This document shows positions 24,152 to 33,280 of a DNA stretch of 64,000 nt, piece after piece. Below the pieces are notes generated by a model. The model saw only the letters and a program-made list of their open reading frames with translations. It had not been told where the DNA came from and did no database searches. The position numbers and the translations under genes are program-made. Position 1 is the stretch's first letter; the number at the start of each line of letters is the position of its first letter. The stretch spans positions 1 through 64,000 of the forward strand of contig NZ_JAQURE010000011.1 in assembly GCF_028715765.1 (NCBI RefSeq). The letters are read 5' to 3'. The DNA is from Rhodoferax sp. (GTDB taxonomy: Bacteria; Pseudomonadota; Gammaproteobacteria; Burkholderiales; Burkholderiaceae_C).

Positions 24152-25129
24152 TCAGAAAAGATTTTCCTGGTCAGAAAACAAACTCATCACCGACTTGCCT
24201 TTGGCTATGCGGCCAATGGTCTCAGCAATCAAGGGAGCTACATTGAGTTGCCTGATTTTGGGACACGCGGCAGCGGCAGCGCTCAAGGGGATGGTGTTGG
24301 TGACCACCACTTCATCGAGCGCGTCACCTTGGCTGATGCGATCAATGGCAGGGCCCGAAAAAATGGGGTGGGTGCAATAGGCGTAGACTTTTTTGGCCCC
24401 ACGTTTTTTCAAAACCTCTGCGGCTTTGACCAACGTGCCAGCGGTGTCGATCATGTCGTCCATGACCACGCAGTTGCGGCCTTCAATTTCACCAATCACG
24501 TGCATGACTTCGCTGACATTGGCTTTGGGGCGACGTTTGTCGATGATGGCCAGGTCGCAACCGAGCTGTTTGGCCAAGGCGCGGGCGCGAACCACGCCAC
24601 CCACGTCGGGCGATACCACAATCAGATCGTCGTAGTTTCTTTGCCTCAGATCACCCAACAACACCGGCGATGCGTAGATGTTGTCAACCGGGATATCAAA
24701 GAAGCCTTGGATTTGGTCGGCATGTAAATCCATGGTCAGCACGCGTGCCACGCCCACCGCTTGCAACATGTTGGCAACCACTTTGGCTGAAATCGGCACG
24801 CGGCTTGAGCGTGGACGACGGTCTTGGCGGGCGTAACCGAAGTAAGGAATCACGGCACTGATGCGCTCGGCTGATGCACGTTTGAGCGCATCGACCATGA
24901 TCAGCAGTTCCATCAGGTTTTCGTTGGTGGGCGCGCAGGTGCTTTGCACCACAAACACGTCGCGGGCGCGGACGTTTTGTTTGATTTCAACGGTGACTTC
25001 GCCGTCTGAGAAACGGCCTACTTCGGCAGCACCCAGCTCTGTTTTGAGGCACCGGGCAATGTCAGAGGCCAGCGCGGGATTGGCATTGCCCGTAAAAACC
25101 ATGAACTCAGGGGGTTGATCGGCTTGCAT
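24152..25129 (-). CDS. prs: Ribose-phosphate pyrophosphokinase
   Basis: Prs makes PRPP from ribose 5-phosphate and ATP for nucleotide, histidine and tryptophan synthesis. The 325-residue protein shows [14 protein letters not shown], the flexible ATP-binding region [14 protein letters not shown]-like ([11 protein letters not shown]), [11 protein letters not shown] and the PRPP loop [13 protein letters not shown]. It is preceded by tRNA-Gln and followed by rplY. Length and motifs are canonical. Confidence 0.96.
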   Translation of the reverse strand: MQADQPPEFMVFTGNANPALASDIARCLKTELGAAEVGRFSDGEVTVEIKQNVRARDVFVVQSTCAPTNENLMELLIMVDALKRASAERISAVIPYFGYARQDRRPRSSRVPISAKVVANMLQAVGVARVLTMDLHADQIQGFFDIPVDNIYASPVLLGDLRQRNYDDLIVVSPDVGGVVRARALAKQLGCDLAIIDKRRPKANVSEVMHVIGEIEGRNCVVMDDMIDTAGTLVKAAEVLKKRGAKKVYAYCTHPIFSGPAIDRISQGDALDEVVVTNTIPLSAAAAACPKIRQLNVAPLIAETIGRIAKGKSVMSLFSDQENLF

Positions 25130-25164
25130 GAATATCCCAACTTGTTAGTTGCAGTGTGCGTTTT

Positions 25165-25181
25165 GGCTCAGTGAATGAGCC
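25165..25181 (-). other. Hairpin in the tRNA-Gln/prs gap
   Basis: GGCTCA and TGAGCC pair around GTGAA. It could terminate the tRNA transcript or be a processing stem; a T-run on the minus strand is lacking. Confidence 0.4.
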
Positions 25182-25193
25182 TGATTGAAAATT

Positions 25194-25270
25194 TGGCAGG
25201 GGAAGAAGGATTCGAACCTTCGCATGCTGGAATCAAAATCCAGTGCCTTAACCAACTTGGCGACTCCCCT
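25194..25270 (-). tRNA. tRNA-Gln (TTG)
   Basis: On the minus strand the 77-nt sequence AGGGGAGTCGCCAAG...CTTCCCCTGCCA folds as a cloverleaf. The acceptor stem pairs AGGGGAG with TTCCCCT, with G as discriminator and an encoded CCA. The anticodon loop ATTTTGATT contains TTG, and GTTCGAATC forms the T loop. The lolB-ispE-tRNA-Gln-prs order is conserved in betaproteobacteria. Confidence 0.96.
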
Positions 25271-25275
25271 ACGCG

Positions 25276-25300
25276 GGTGAACCATGAGACATGGTTCACC
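25276..25300. other. Perfect inverted repeat between ispE and tRNA-Gln
   Basis: GGTGAACCATG and CATGGTTCACC form a perfect 11-bp stem with a 3-nt loop. It is 6 bp 5' of the tRNA and 10 bp after the ispE stop. There is no U-tract. It may be a tRNA processing or transcription-separating signal. Confidence 0.55.
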
Positions 25301-25310
25301 GAAAACTTGC

Positions 25311-26144
25311 TCAATTAGCCCACCCAATCAACGGATGGCTAACCAAATTCTGACACTGCCTGACCTTAAACCCAGGCAGTTGTAGCTGGCTATGGTCAAG
25401 TAAGGTCTTCGCAAACACGGCACTTCCTGAACCAGTCATCCGGCCTTGGAGTCCGTGATTTTGTAGCCAAGACAAACCTTGACTGATTTCAGGACAAAGA
25501 CCTTCAGCAACTGCTTGCAAGTCGTTGTTACCGAAGTCATATGCGTCTGCAGCGAAGCCTGAGATTATAGCGGGCTGTGTGTCCCTTTTTAAATTGGGGT
25601 GCGAAAAAATTTGTGCGGTGCTCAAGCCAACGTGTGGCTTGAGCACCAGAAACTGGGCGCTGGGGAGCTCAATGGGGGTGATGTGCTCACCAATACCGCT
25701 GACCCAGGCGTTTTGACCTTTCAAGAAGAAAGGCACATCGGCTCCGAGCTGCAACCCCAACGGGAGTAAATCAACCAGACCGAGATTGAGATGCCACAAA
25801 CGGTTCAGTGCCAGCAGGGTGCTGGCCGCATCAGACGAGCCGCCGCCGAGGCCAGCCTGGGATGGGATGCGTTTTTCTATGGCAATGTGCACGCCGAGCG
25901 GCGTGGCACTGAGCGCCTGCAAGGCGCGCGCTGCACGCACCACCAAGTCATCTTGCGGGAGCGCGGTGCCTAAGTCTTCTCGGCTGATTTTTCCGTCTCC
26001 TCTGATTTCAAAGTGCAAGGTGTCACACCAGTCAATCAACATGAAAGCCGATTCAAGCAAGTGGTAGCCATCGGGTCTACGCCCCACAATGTGCAAAAAC
26101 AGGTTGAGTTTGGCGGGGGCAGCCACGTCGTAGAGCGATTTCAT
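25311..26144 (-). CDS. ispE: 4-diphosphocytidyl-2-C-methyl-D-erythritol kinase
   Basis: IspE is the GHMP kinase of the non-mevalonate isoprenoid pathway. The protein starts YDVAAPAKLNLFLHIVGRRPDGYH and has the ATP-binding glycine loop PSQAGLGGGSSDAAS and the C-terminal MTGSGSAVFA. I chose ATG 26144 (MKSLYDVAAPAKL); the ORF track start five codons upstream is also possible. It lies 34 bp after lolB. Confidence 0.94.
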   Translation of the reverse strand: MKSLYDVAAPAKLNLFLHIVGRRPDGYHLLESAFMLIDWCDTLHFEIRGDGKISREDLGTALPQDDLVVRAARALQALSATPLGVHIAIEKRIPSQAGLGGGSSDAASTLLALNRLWHLNLGLVDLLPLGLQLGADVPFFLKGQNAWVSGIGEHITPIELPSAQFLVLKPHVGLSTAQIFSHPNLKRDTQPAIISGFAADAYDFGNNDLQAVAEGLCPEISQGLSWLQNHGLQGRMTGSGSAVFAKTLLDHSQLQLPGFKVRQCQNLVSHPLIGWAN

Positions 26145-26178
26145 GTCGATGAGGAGCAAGCGCTGGGTCGGGGTGAAG

Positions 26179-26694
26179 TTAGTTGTCCAAAATCACACGC
26201 AATTGCGCTTCGGGCGCAGGGGTCAATCTTTGAGCTGTGATTTTGCCTTGGTTGAATTGCGTCAAGTCGACATCCCAGCCAGCTGCAGTGAGTGACTGCC
26301 CTTTGAGCCAGGAAAAAAAGGCTGTGACCGGTACCTCGGTGCCTAGCATGTGTATGGTCAAGGGAGCCAGGCCGTTGAACTGGTGCGTCTCACCACGAGC
26401 GGTGAGTTGGGCAGATTCAGGCGTCCAGCGAATGACCGCGGCTGTGCTGCCCAGCGGGGTGTAAAAATTCAAGCTGCCTTGTTGGGCGTCGCCTTGCAGA
26501 TCAAATGCGGCTGAAAAAGACTGTGGCTGTGACTGTGGGTCTGCCGGGTCAGGCTGAACGTGCATGGACAAGCGCCCTTGCCAACTTGAAATATTTTGAT
26601 CATTTCGGCTTGTAGGCCTAGTGGTGCTTGCACAACCAGCTATGAAAATTAAAGCAATGAAAATCCAGCACCAAGAGCTGATCTGACGCTTCAC
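26179..26694 (-). CDS. lolB: Outer-membrane lipoprotein insertion factor LolB
   Basis: LolB accepts lipoproteins from LolA and inserts them in the outer membrane. The 171-residue protein has a lipoprotein signal (WIFIALIFIAGC, acylated Cys at about 21) and a LolB-type beta-barrel with WQGRLSMHV, FSAAFDLQGDAQQGSLNFYTPLG and WLKG. The lipobox and following residues (IAGCASTTRPTS) overlap a shortened element B-like sequence. It overlaps the TPR gene stop by 4 bp and precedes ispE. Confidence 0.9.
   Translation of the reverse strand: MKRQISSWCWIFIALIFIAGCASTTRPTSRNDQNISSWQGRLSMHVQPDPADPQSQPQSFSAAFDLQGDAQQGSLNFYTPLGSTAAVIRWTPESAQLTARGETHQFNGLAPLTIHMLGTEVPVTAFFSWLKGQSLTAAGWDVDLTQFNQGKITAQRLTPAPEAQLRVILDN
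26612..26650 (-). repeat. Probable shortened element B in the LolB lipobox
   Basis: On the minus strand TCATAGCTGGTTGTGCAAGC then ACCACTAGGCC matches both ends of element B, but the middle is about 6 nt shorter. It could be a deleted copy or convergence with lipobox codons. Confidence 0.4.
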
Positions 26695-28439
26695 AGCACC
26701 GCTTTCAGTCTTTGTACGGTTTGCAGCAGGGTCTCATTGGCAGGGTTGAGTTTGATGCCCTCGCGCCAGATGTCGCGTGCCTCGGCCTGGCGGTTCAGGT
26801 GCCAAAGCACTTCACCCAAATGGGCGGCAATTTCAGCGTCTGGCTTGGCTTTGAAGGCGGTCTGCAACTGTTGCAGCGCTTTATCGGCGTTGCCGCTGCG
26901 AAACTCGGCCCAGGCCAAGCTGTCTAGGATGAACGGGTCATTGGGTGTCAACTCAAGCGCTCGGGTGATCAGGGCGATGGCTTCGGGCAGGCGCAGGCCA
27001 CGGTCTGCCAGCGAGTAGCCCAGCGCGTTGTAGGCATGCGGGTCGTTGGGCCTGGCCTCAATCAATTGGCGCAGCAGGCGTTCCATGTCATCGAGTTGCC
27101 CCAGTTTCTCTTGCACCATGGCCAATTCGTAGATCAAGTCAGGGTCGGTTGGATTGTGGTTCAGCTGGGTTTGAAGCAGGGCACGCGCCCGCTCAAATTG
27201 CTTGCCATCTTTGAGCAACTGAACTTGTGCAGCCTGCTTGAGTTGCTGCTCTTCTGCAGAGCGTGTGGGCAAGTTTTGCAACATGCCCAGGGCAGCATCC
27301 AGCTGGCCTTGTTCGGCCACCAGCTGGGCGCGCCGAATTTCCGCGCGGGTGGTGTCCTCTGGCGTGGCGATGCGCAGCAACCAATCATCGGCTTGTTTGT
27401 AGTCTTTGCTTTGCTGGGCGATTTGGGCTAATGCAAAAAAGGCTTGAGTGCGGCCTCTGGCATTCACCTCAACGGCCGATGGCGATGCACTGGGTTCCGT
27501 CAAGTCCAGGTAGTGCTGAAACTGCCCTTGGGCTTGCTGCGGTTGGTTCATCTGAAGCTTGAGCGCACCGCTGATGAGCCAACTGTCCGCATAGTCGGGA
27601 TGATTTTTTTGCAGCAGTGCAAGTTGCGCGCTGGCATCGGCATCACGCTGGGCCGAGATCAGTACTTTGACGTAGGAAATTCGAAATTCTGGCCTGGCGT
27701 GTGGCAAATGTTTTTGCACCAGTTCTTCGGCTGATGGTGTGTTGGCGCTCATCAGGGTCAGCGCCAATAAGGCAGGGTGTTCAGCCTTGGCATTCATACG
27801 CAAGCCGCTGGCAGCTGCTTTGAGGGCTGTGCTGGCCTGATCAGCGCTGTGCCACATCCGGCCAATGGTGGCCCAAGCCGTTGGCCCGAGCTCCATATTG
27901 CCGAGGTAGCTGGCCAAGGCTTTTTGCACTGTTTGGGCTGCCAGCGGCCGATCGCTGACACGTTCAAACAGGCTGGCCACATGCCAGATGGCTTCTTGTT
28001 GTGTCGTTTTGGGAGTCAAGGCGATGTCACGCTTGAGCGGCTCAAGTGCCTCAGCCGTGCGATTGAGACCGAGCAACACTTGCAAAACAAAACGGTTGGC
28101 TTCTCTGGACTGGGGTTCAGCTTTGGCCCAGGCTTGCGCCGCCATGAGTGCCGAAGGCCCAGAGCGGGCTTGCAACGCAATTTGAACCGCTCGGTTGAAA
28201 AGTGCCGGGTCTTTGGTTTGATGCGCTGCATCCAGCATCAGTGAAAATGCGCTGGCTGGCTCTTCGTTACGTGCATTGAGCTCGCCCAGCAACAGTTGGT
28301 AAAACAAGGCACTGCTGAGAGCTGAACTTTGAGCAACTGGCTCGGTTTTTTGAGGAGCCGGCTGTGCGGCTGTTTGAGCGGGAGCCTGCGGCAGCAAAGC
28401 CAGCAGCAAAGGCAGGAGAGAAAGGTGTTTGAAGCGCAT
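26691..28439 (-). CDS. Exported TPR-repeat protein
   Basis: The 582-residue protein has a signal peptide (MRFKHLSLLPLLLALLPQAPAQ) and many tetratricopeptide repeats, clearest in the C-terminal half (ARPNDPHAYNALGYSLADRG, LTPNDPFILDSLAWAEFRSG). TPR proteins of this type, placed before lolB in betaproteobacteria, may assist outer-membrane biogenesis; that role is inferred from context. I chose ATG 28439 because it begins the signal peptide. It is divergent from mutM with a gap under 40 bp. Confidence 0.88.
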   Translation of the reverse strand: MRFKHLSLLPLLLALLPQAPAQTAAQPAPQKTEPVAQSSALSSALFYQLLLGELNARNEEPASAFSLMLDAAHQTKDPALFNRAVQIALQARSGPSALMAAQAWAKAEPQSREANRFVLQVLLGLNRTAEALEPLKRDIALTPKTTQQEAIWHVASLFERVSDRPLAAQTVQKALASYLGNMELGPTAWATIGRMWHSADQASTALKAAASGLRMNAKAEHPALLALTLMSANTPSAEELVQKHLPHARPEFRISYVKVLISAQRDADASAQLALLQKNHPDYADSWLISGALKLQMNQPQQAQGQFQHYLDLTEPSASPSAVEVNARGRTQAFFALAQIAQQSKDYKQADDWLLRIATPEDTTRAEIRRAQLVAEQGQLDAALGMLQNLPTRSAEEQQLKQAAQVQLLKDGKQFERARALLQTQLNHNPTDPDLIYELAMVQEKLGQLDDMERLLRQLIEARPNDPHAYNALGYSLADRGLRLPEAIALITRALELTPNDPFILDSLAWAEFRSGNADKALQQLQTAFKAKPDAEIAAHLGEVLWHLNRQAEARDIWREGIKLNPANETLLQTVQRLKAVL

Positions 28440-28477
28440 CCAGTCATAATAATCCAAGCTCCCAAAGTATTTGATGT

Positions 28478-29293
28478 ATGCCTGAATTACCTGAAGTTGA
28501 AGTCACACGCCTGAGTTTTGCCAGCGCCATTGCTGGCGCCACTGTCACAGCTGTGTTTTTGGGCAAGCCGTTGCGCTGGCCACTGGGTTGTGATGTGGCA
28601 CTGCTGAACGGACAGCGCATTTTGGGGGTGCAGCGGCGGGGTAAGTATTTATTGATTGAACTCAGTCAAGGGTATTTGCTGGTGCATTTGGGCATGTCGG
28701 GCAGTTTGCGTTTTGCCCCGCAATTGCCCGCCTTGGGTGTGCATGACCATTTTGAAATGCACACCACCCACGGCTGCTTGCGCTTGACGGATCCGCGCCG
28801 CTTTGGAGCTGTGGTGTATGTGTCAAGTTTGACTGATCCACAAGCCACCAAGTTGTTGGGACGGTTGGGCATGGAGCCGTTGTCAGACGCGTTTGAGTTG
28901 AGCCGGTTTGCCACCGGGTTGCACCAACGCAAAGCTGCTATCAAACAGGTGCTGCTGGCGGGTGACTTGGTGGTGGGGGTGGGTAATATTTACGCCTCTG
29001 AGGCGCTTTTTATGGCGGGCATTCGCCCCACCCAATCTGCTGCAACTTTGAGCAAACCCAAAATGGCACGTTTGCATGCTGCCATTCGGGATGTGTTGGC
29101 CAGAGCCGTGGCAAAAGGCGGCAGCACGCTGCGGGATTTTTCCAGCGCCCAAGGCCAAACCGGTTATTTCCAGCTTGAAGCCATGGTGTATGGCCGTGCA
29201 GGGTTGCCCTGCAAGCAATGTGGTGCAGTGGTCAAAATGCTTCGCCAGGGGCAGCGTTCAACCTTTTATTGCCCCACGTGCCAGAAGCACTGA
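28478..29293 (+). CDS. mutM: Formamidopyrimidine-DNA glycosylase
   Basis: MutM (Fpg) excises 8-oxoguanine and ring-opened purines. The 271-residue protein starts [10 protein letters not shown] with catalytic Pro2 and Glu3, has the void-filling and lesion-recognition regions ([20 protein letters not shown]), the helix-two-turn-helix [14 protein letters not shown] and the C-terminal zinc finger [11 protein letters not shown]...CPTCQ. It opens the mutM-GTPase-mutY group. Confidence 0.96.
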   Translation: MPELPEVEVTRLSFASAIAGATVTAVFLGKPLRWPLGCDVALLNGQRILGVQRRGKYLLIELSQGYLLVHLGMSGSLRFAPQLPALGVHDHFEMHTTHGCLRLTDPRRFGAVVYVSSLTDPQATKLLGRLGMEPLSDAFELSRFATGLHQRKAAIKQVLLAGDLVVGVGNIYASEALFMAGIRPTQSAATLSKPKMARLHAAIRDVLARAVAKGGSTLRDFSSAQGQTGYFQLEAMVYGRAGLPCKQCGAVVKMLRQGQRSTFYCPTCQKH

Positions 29294-29370
29294 ACGCCAC
29301 CCAAGTCCGGGCATGGGGTGGCAGTGCTATATTGCCTTTATTGAATGAAAACCGCAGGTTTGGAGGTACT

Positions 29371-31329
29371 TTGGGCACTTCTTTTAACGAAAAATTTGAT
29401 CAGCACAGTGTCTGGCGACGCGAGTTTGCCTTGCGCTTGAAGCTGCTCGCGCAGTGGCTCAGAGAGCAAGACCTGCTGGATGCTTCTGTGGAAGACCGCA
29501 TGACGCGGCTGGAGTCACAGGTGCGGGCAGACAAAGTGATGGTGGCTTTTGTAGCCGAGTTTTCACGTGGCAAGTCTGAGTTGATCAATGCCATCTTTTT
29601 TGCTGACTATGGTCGGCGCATCATGCCCGCCAGTGCTGGGCGCACCACCATGTGCCCGACCGAGATGGGGTATGACGTTGACGTGCCACCGTGTTTGCGT
29701 TTGCTGCCTATTGAAACCCGTTTGCAGCCGCAAAGCTTGATGGAATGGCGCATGGCGCCTGAAAAATGGGAGCGCATTGACCTGGATGTGGCAGACCCTA
29801 AACAGTTGGCGCAGTCGTTTGCCAAAGTGGCTGAAACCCGCCGGGTCACTCAAGAAGAGGCCAAGGCACTGGGCTTTTGGCAGGAAAACAGCATGCTGCC
29901 CCAAGCCTTGTTGGATGCCAAAGGCTTGGTTGAAGTGCCTAAATGGCGGCACGCACTCATCAATATTGCCCATCCTTTGCTCAAGCAGGGCTTGGTGATT
30001 TTGGACACGCCTGGACTGAATGCCATTGGCGCAGAGCCAGAGCTGACGGTGAGCTTGATCCCGCAAGCCCAGGCCATTGTGTTTATTTTGGCAGCAGATA
30101 CTGGGGTGACTCAGTCAGATTTATCCATTTGGCGCGAGCACTTGGTCAAAGATGCGCGAGACACCTCGACCCGAGTGGTGGTGCTTAACAAAATTGACAC
30201 ATTGTGGGATGCGCTGGACAGCCCCCAGCAAGTGCAGGTGCAAATCCAGAGTCAAAAGTTGACAGCCGCGGAAATTTTGGCTGTGCCATTGAATCAAGTG
30301 GTGGCCGTGTCGGCGCAGAAAGGGTTGCTGGCCAAAGTACAAAACGACCCTGCATTGCTCGCTCGCAGCTGTTTGGCGCAGCTTGAAGACGCCTTGAGCC
30401 AAGGCATCATGGGGCGCCGGCAAAAGATTTTGGCCTCGGCTGTGGCACGTGGCATTGCTGATTTGCGCAGCGAAACCGCTCGGGTGGTGCACATTCGCCG
30501 CCGTGATGTGACTGAGCAGCTGCTGGAGCTTAAAGGTTTGCAGGGAAAAAATATCCCGGTGATCAAAAACATGCGTTCACGCATCGCTCAAGAGCAGGCG
30601 GATTTTGATGCGGGTGGCGTCAAGATTCATGCGGTGCGCTCGGTGCACATGAAGCTGCTGCGAGATATTTTTAGCTTGTTGGGGCCTACCAATTTGCGTC
30701 GTGAGATGGCTGACTTGACCGAGGTCTTGCAACAAAAGGGCTTCAAGCTGGGTGTCAAAAAGGCCTATGACGATGCCTTTGGCAAGCTCCGTGCGAATGT
30801 ACAACTGGTGCACGCCAAAGGGGTTGAGATTCACAAAATGTTGCTAGCCACTTTTGTTCAGTTGAACACAGACTTTGGCTTTTCTTTGCAAGTGCCTGAG
30901 GAGTTGGGTGTGGACAGTTACTTGCAAGAGCTTGAGTTGATCGAGCGCAGCCACGTGCAGTATTTGAGTTTGGGCAATGCTTTCAGGCTCGCACAGCCGG
31001 CGTTTGCTGACCGTCTGGTACGCGCTTTGTCAAACCGGGTGCGCTCAGTTCATGAAACAGCGCTGGCCGACATTGAGGCTTGGAGTAAATCAGCCGCATC
31101 GCAGTTGGACGCCCAATTGCGCGAGCGGCGCAAAAACTTTGCCAGACGCTTGGAGGCGATCGATCGGATCGCGCAGGCATCCAGTGGGTTGGATGAGCGC
31201 ATTGCAGATGTCCATTTGCGTAACGCCGAATTAGATGGTGTAGAAGCCAAATTGGCAGAACTCACTGACTATTTGTTGAATATGACTGCCCCCGCACGCT
31301 TTGGTATTGCGGTGGAAGCATTGGCTTGA
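29371..31329 (+). CDS. Dynamin-like GTPase between mutM and mutY
   Basis: About 652 residues from a TTG start at 29371, preceded by TTTGGAGGTAC; the ORF track start would lie inside mutM. The N-terminal GTPase domain has a P-loop variant (FVAEFSRGKSELINAIFF), switch I threonines (SAGRTTMCPTE), G3 DTPGLNAIG and G4 NKIDTLWD. A long helical region follows with probable coiled coils. The family is annotated as dynamin-like. Its place between two 8-oxoguanine repair genes, with the mutY start overlapping its stop, implies cotranscription; a repair or membrane role is not established. Confidence 0.85.
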   Translation: MGTSFNEKFDQHSVWRREFALRLKLLAQWLREQDLLDASVEDRMTRLESQVRADKVMVAFVAEFSRGKSELINAIFFADYGRRIMPASAGRTTMCPTEMGYDVDVPPCLRLLPIETRLQPQSLMEWRMAPEKWERIDLDVADPKQLAQSFAKVAETRRVTQEEAKALGFWQENSMLPQALLDAKGLVEVPKWRHALINIAHPLLKQGLVILDTPGLNAIGAEPELTVSLIPQAQAIVFILAADTGVTQSDLSIWREHLVKDARDTSTRVVVLNKIDTLWDALDSPQQVQVQIQSQKLTAAEILAVPLNQVVAVSAQKGLLAKVQNDPALLARSCLAQLEDALSQGIMGRRQKILASAVARGIADLRSETARVVHIRRRDVTEQLLELKGLQGKNIPVIKNMRSRIAQEQADFDAGGVKIHAVRSVHMKLLRDIFSLLGPTNLRREMADLTEVLQQKGFKLGVKKAYDDAFGKLRANVQLVHAKGVEIHKMLLATFVQLNTDFGFSLQVPEELGVDSYLQELELIERSHVQYLSLGNAFRLAQPAFADRLVRALSNRVRSVHETALADIEAWSKSAASQLDAQLRERRKNFARRLEAIDRIAQASSGLDERIADVHLRNAELDGVEAKLAELTDYLLNMTAPARFGIAVEALA

Positions 31330-32390
31330 ACCGCCAACAAGCGGTGTTGCCGCGCATCGATGATTTTTTGGCGCGGTCGGTGGTGAGTTGGCAACTGTTG
31401 CACGGTCGGCATGATTTGCCGTGGCAAAACACCCGCGATCCCTATCGGGTTTGGCTCTCTGAGGTGATGTTGCAGCAAACGCAGGTGGCCACCGTATTGA
31501 CATACTTTGATCGTTTCCTGCGTCGATTTCCTACTGTGACTGCGTTGGCGCAAGCGACGTTGGACGAAGTGCTGGGGTTGTGGACGGGTTTGGGGTACTA
31601 CAGCCGAGCGCGGAACTTGCACCGCTGCGCACAGCAGGTGGTGCAGGAACACGCGGGCAGTTTCCCGACATCGGCGCAGCAACTGCAAGGTTTGTCAGGC
31701 ATCGGACCGTCTACCGCGGCTGCCATTGCTTCCCTGTGCTTTGGTGAAAGAGTGGCCATTTTGGATGGCAACGCCAAGCGTGTACTGACACGCTATCTGG
31801 GTTTTGCACATGATTTGTCGGTGGCAGTCAATGAGCGTCTGTTGTGGCAACAGGCGCAAGCATTGTTGCCTGTGAATGATGTGACACAGGCCATGCCACG
31901 GTACACCCAAGGCATGATGGATTTGGGAGCCACGCTGTGCACAGCCAAAAATCCAGCTTGCCAGCGTTGCCCGCTTCAAGCCCGGTGTGTGGCCGCTGAA
32001 ACATCCAGCCCACAAGACTTCCCCGTCAAAACGCGACGGATCAAGCGCAGCGATGAGTCCATCTGGTTGCTTTGGGCGAGCGATGCCGCTGGCGCCGTGT
32101 GGCTGCAGCAACGCCCCACGCCTGGTGTGTGGGCTGGTTTGTACTGTTTTGCCTTGTTTGAAACTGAGCATGATTTACGCCAGGCCGTGCCGCAGCCCTA
32201 TCAGGCGCACATCAGCTGTTTGCCCGCACTCAAACACGTGCTGACACACAAAGACATGTATTTGCACCTGTGCAAAGTGGTGTTGCCCAACGGGTGCCAG
32301 CCAGCTGCGCCTGGCGCTTGGTTCAGCCCTTCACAGTGGCCAGGCTTGGGCTTGCCTGCACCGGTGCATAAATGGCTTCAAAAGAGCTAG
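31326..32390 (+). CDS. mutY: A/G-specific adenine DNA glycosylase
   Basis: MutY removes adenine mispaired with 8-oxoguanine. The 354-residue protein has the HhH-GPD region with LQQTQVATV (catalytic Glu in [10 protein letters not shown]), [25 protein letters not shown], the 4Fe-4S motif [17 protein letters not shown] and a C-terminal NUDIX-like domain ([18 protein letters not shown]). It starts at TTG 31326, overlapping the GTPase stop. It converges with rapZ, overlapping its stop by 4 bp. Confidence 0.93.
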   Translation: MNRQQAVLPRIDDFLARSVVSWQLLHGRHDLPWQNTRDPYRVWLSEVMLQQTQVATVLTYFDRFLRRFPTVTALAQATLDEVLGLWTGLGYYSRARNLHRCAQQVVQEHAGSFPTSAQQLQGLSGIGPSTAAAIASLCFGERVAILDGNAKRVLTRYLGFAHDLSVAVNERLLWQQAQALLPVNDVTQAMPRYTQGMMDLGATLCTAKNPACQRCPLQARCVAAETSSPQDFPVKTRRIKRSDESIWLLWASDAAGAVWLQQRPTPGVWAGLYCFALFETEHDLRQAVPQPYQAHISCLPALKHVLTHKDMYLHLCKVVLPNGCQPAAPGAWFSPSQWPGLGLPAPVHKWLQKS

Positions 32391-33280
32391 GGGCGTGCAT
32401 CCATTTCACGGTGGCGAATGAGGGTGTGCCAGGTTTTTGAAAAAAATGCCGCGAGTTGCTCGACCAAATAGACCGAGCGATGTTGACCGCCTGTGCAGCC
32501 AATGGCCACGGTGACATAACTGCGGTGATTGTGTGCCAGCGCATCCAGCCAGTTCTCCAGAAAACCCTGAAGATGGTTTTGCATGCGCGTCACTTCTGAC
32601 TCTTGTTGCAAAAATGCTATCACTGACGCATCTTTGCCTGTGAGATGTTTCAAAGCGGGCTCATAGTGTGGGTTGGGTAGCATGCGCACATCAAAGACAA
32701 AGTCTGCGTCATTGGGGATGCCGCGTTTGAAAGCAAATGACTCAAACACCAGTGTCAGCTGTTCGTTGGGGCTGGCAATCAGGTTTTTCAGGTAACTTTG
32801 AAGCTGGGTGGGTCTGATCAAACTGGTGTCAATCACATGGGCATGCGCACGCAAATCTTGTAGCAACGCACGCTCAAGTTCAATGGCTTCAGTCAAGGCA
32901 TGGCGTTGGTCAGTTTCGATATTTTTGGTTTGATAGTCAGACAACGGGTGCCGCCGCCGTGTTTCTGAGTAACGTCGAATCAATGTGTCGGTGCTGGCAT
33001 CCAAAAAAACAGAGTCAATCTGTACGCCTTGGCTTTGCAAAAGTGCCAGTTGTTCAGGCACTTGTGGCAGTGAACTGGCGCTGCGCACATCCATGGCAAT
33101 GGCCAGTTGGCTAGACAGGCCGGTGCGCTCTAGGTTGACCAAAGAGATCATCAGCTCTGGTGGCAGGTTGTCTACACAATAAAACCCCATGTCTTCTAGC
33201 GAGTGCAGGGCGACAGATTTTCCCGAGCCAGACATGCCCGTGAGCAAGACCAAATGCAGGGGGTGGGTGTTGGCGCTCAT
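32387..33280 (-). CDS. rapZ: RNase adapter / P-loop protein RapZ
   Basis: RapZ binds small RNAs and in E. coli controls glucosamine-6-phosphate synthesis. In other proteobacteria it is often linked to PTS genes, which are absent here. The 297-residue protein has Walker [50 protein letters not shown] and the C-terminal domain [20 protein letters not shown]. It begins at the recN stop with a 4-bp overlap. Confidence 0.94.
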   Translation of the reverse strand: MSANTHPLHLVLLTGMSGSGKSVALHSLEDMGFYCVDNLPPELMISLVNLERTGLSSQLAIAMDVRSASSLPQVPEQLALLQSQGVQIDSVFLDASTDTLIRRYSETRRRHPLSDYQTKNIETDQRHALTEAIELERALLQDLRAHAHVIDTSLIRPTQLQSYLKNLIASPNEQLTLVFESFAFKRGIPNDADFVFDVRMLPNPHYEPALKHLTGKDASVIAFLQQESEVTRMQNHLQGFLENWLDALAHNHRSYVTVAIGCTGGQHRSVYLVEQLAAFFSKTWHTLIRHREMDARP

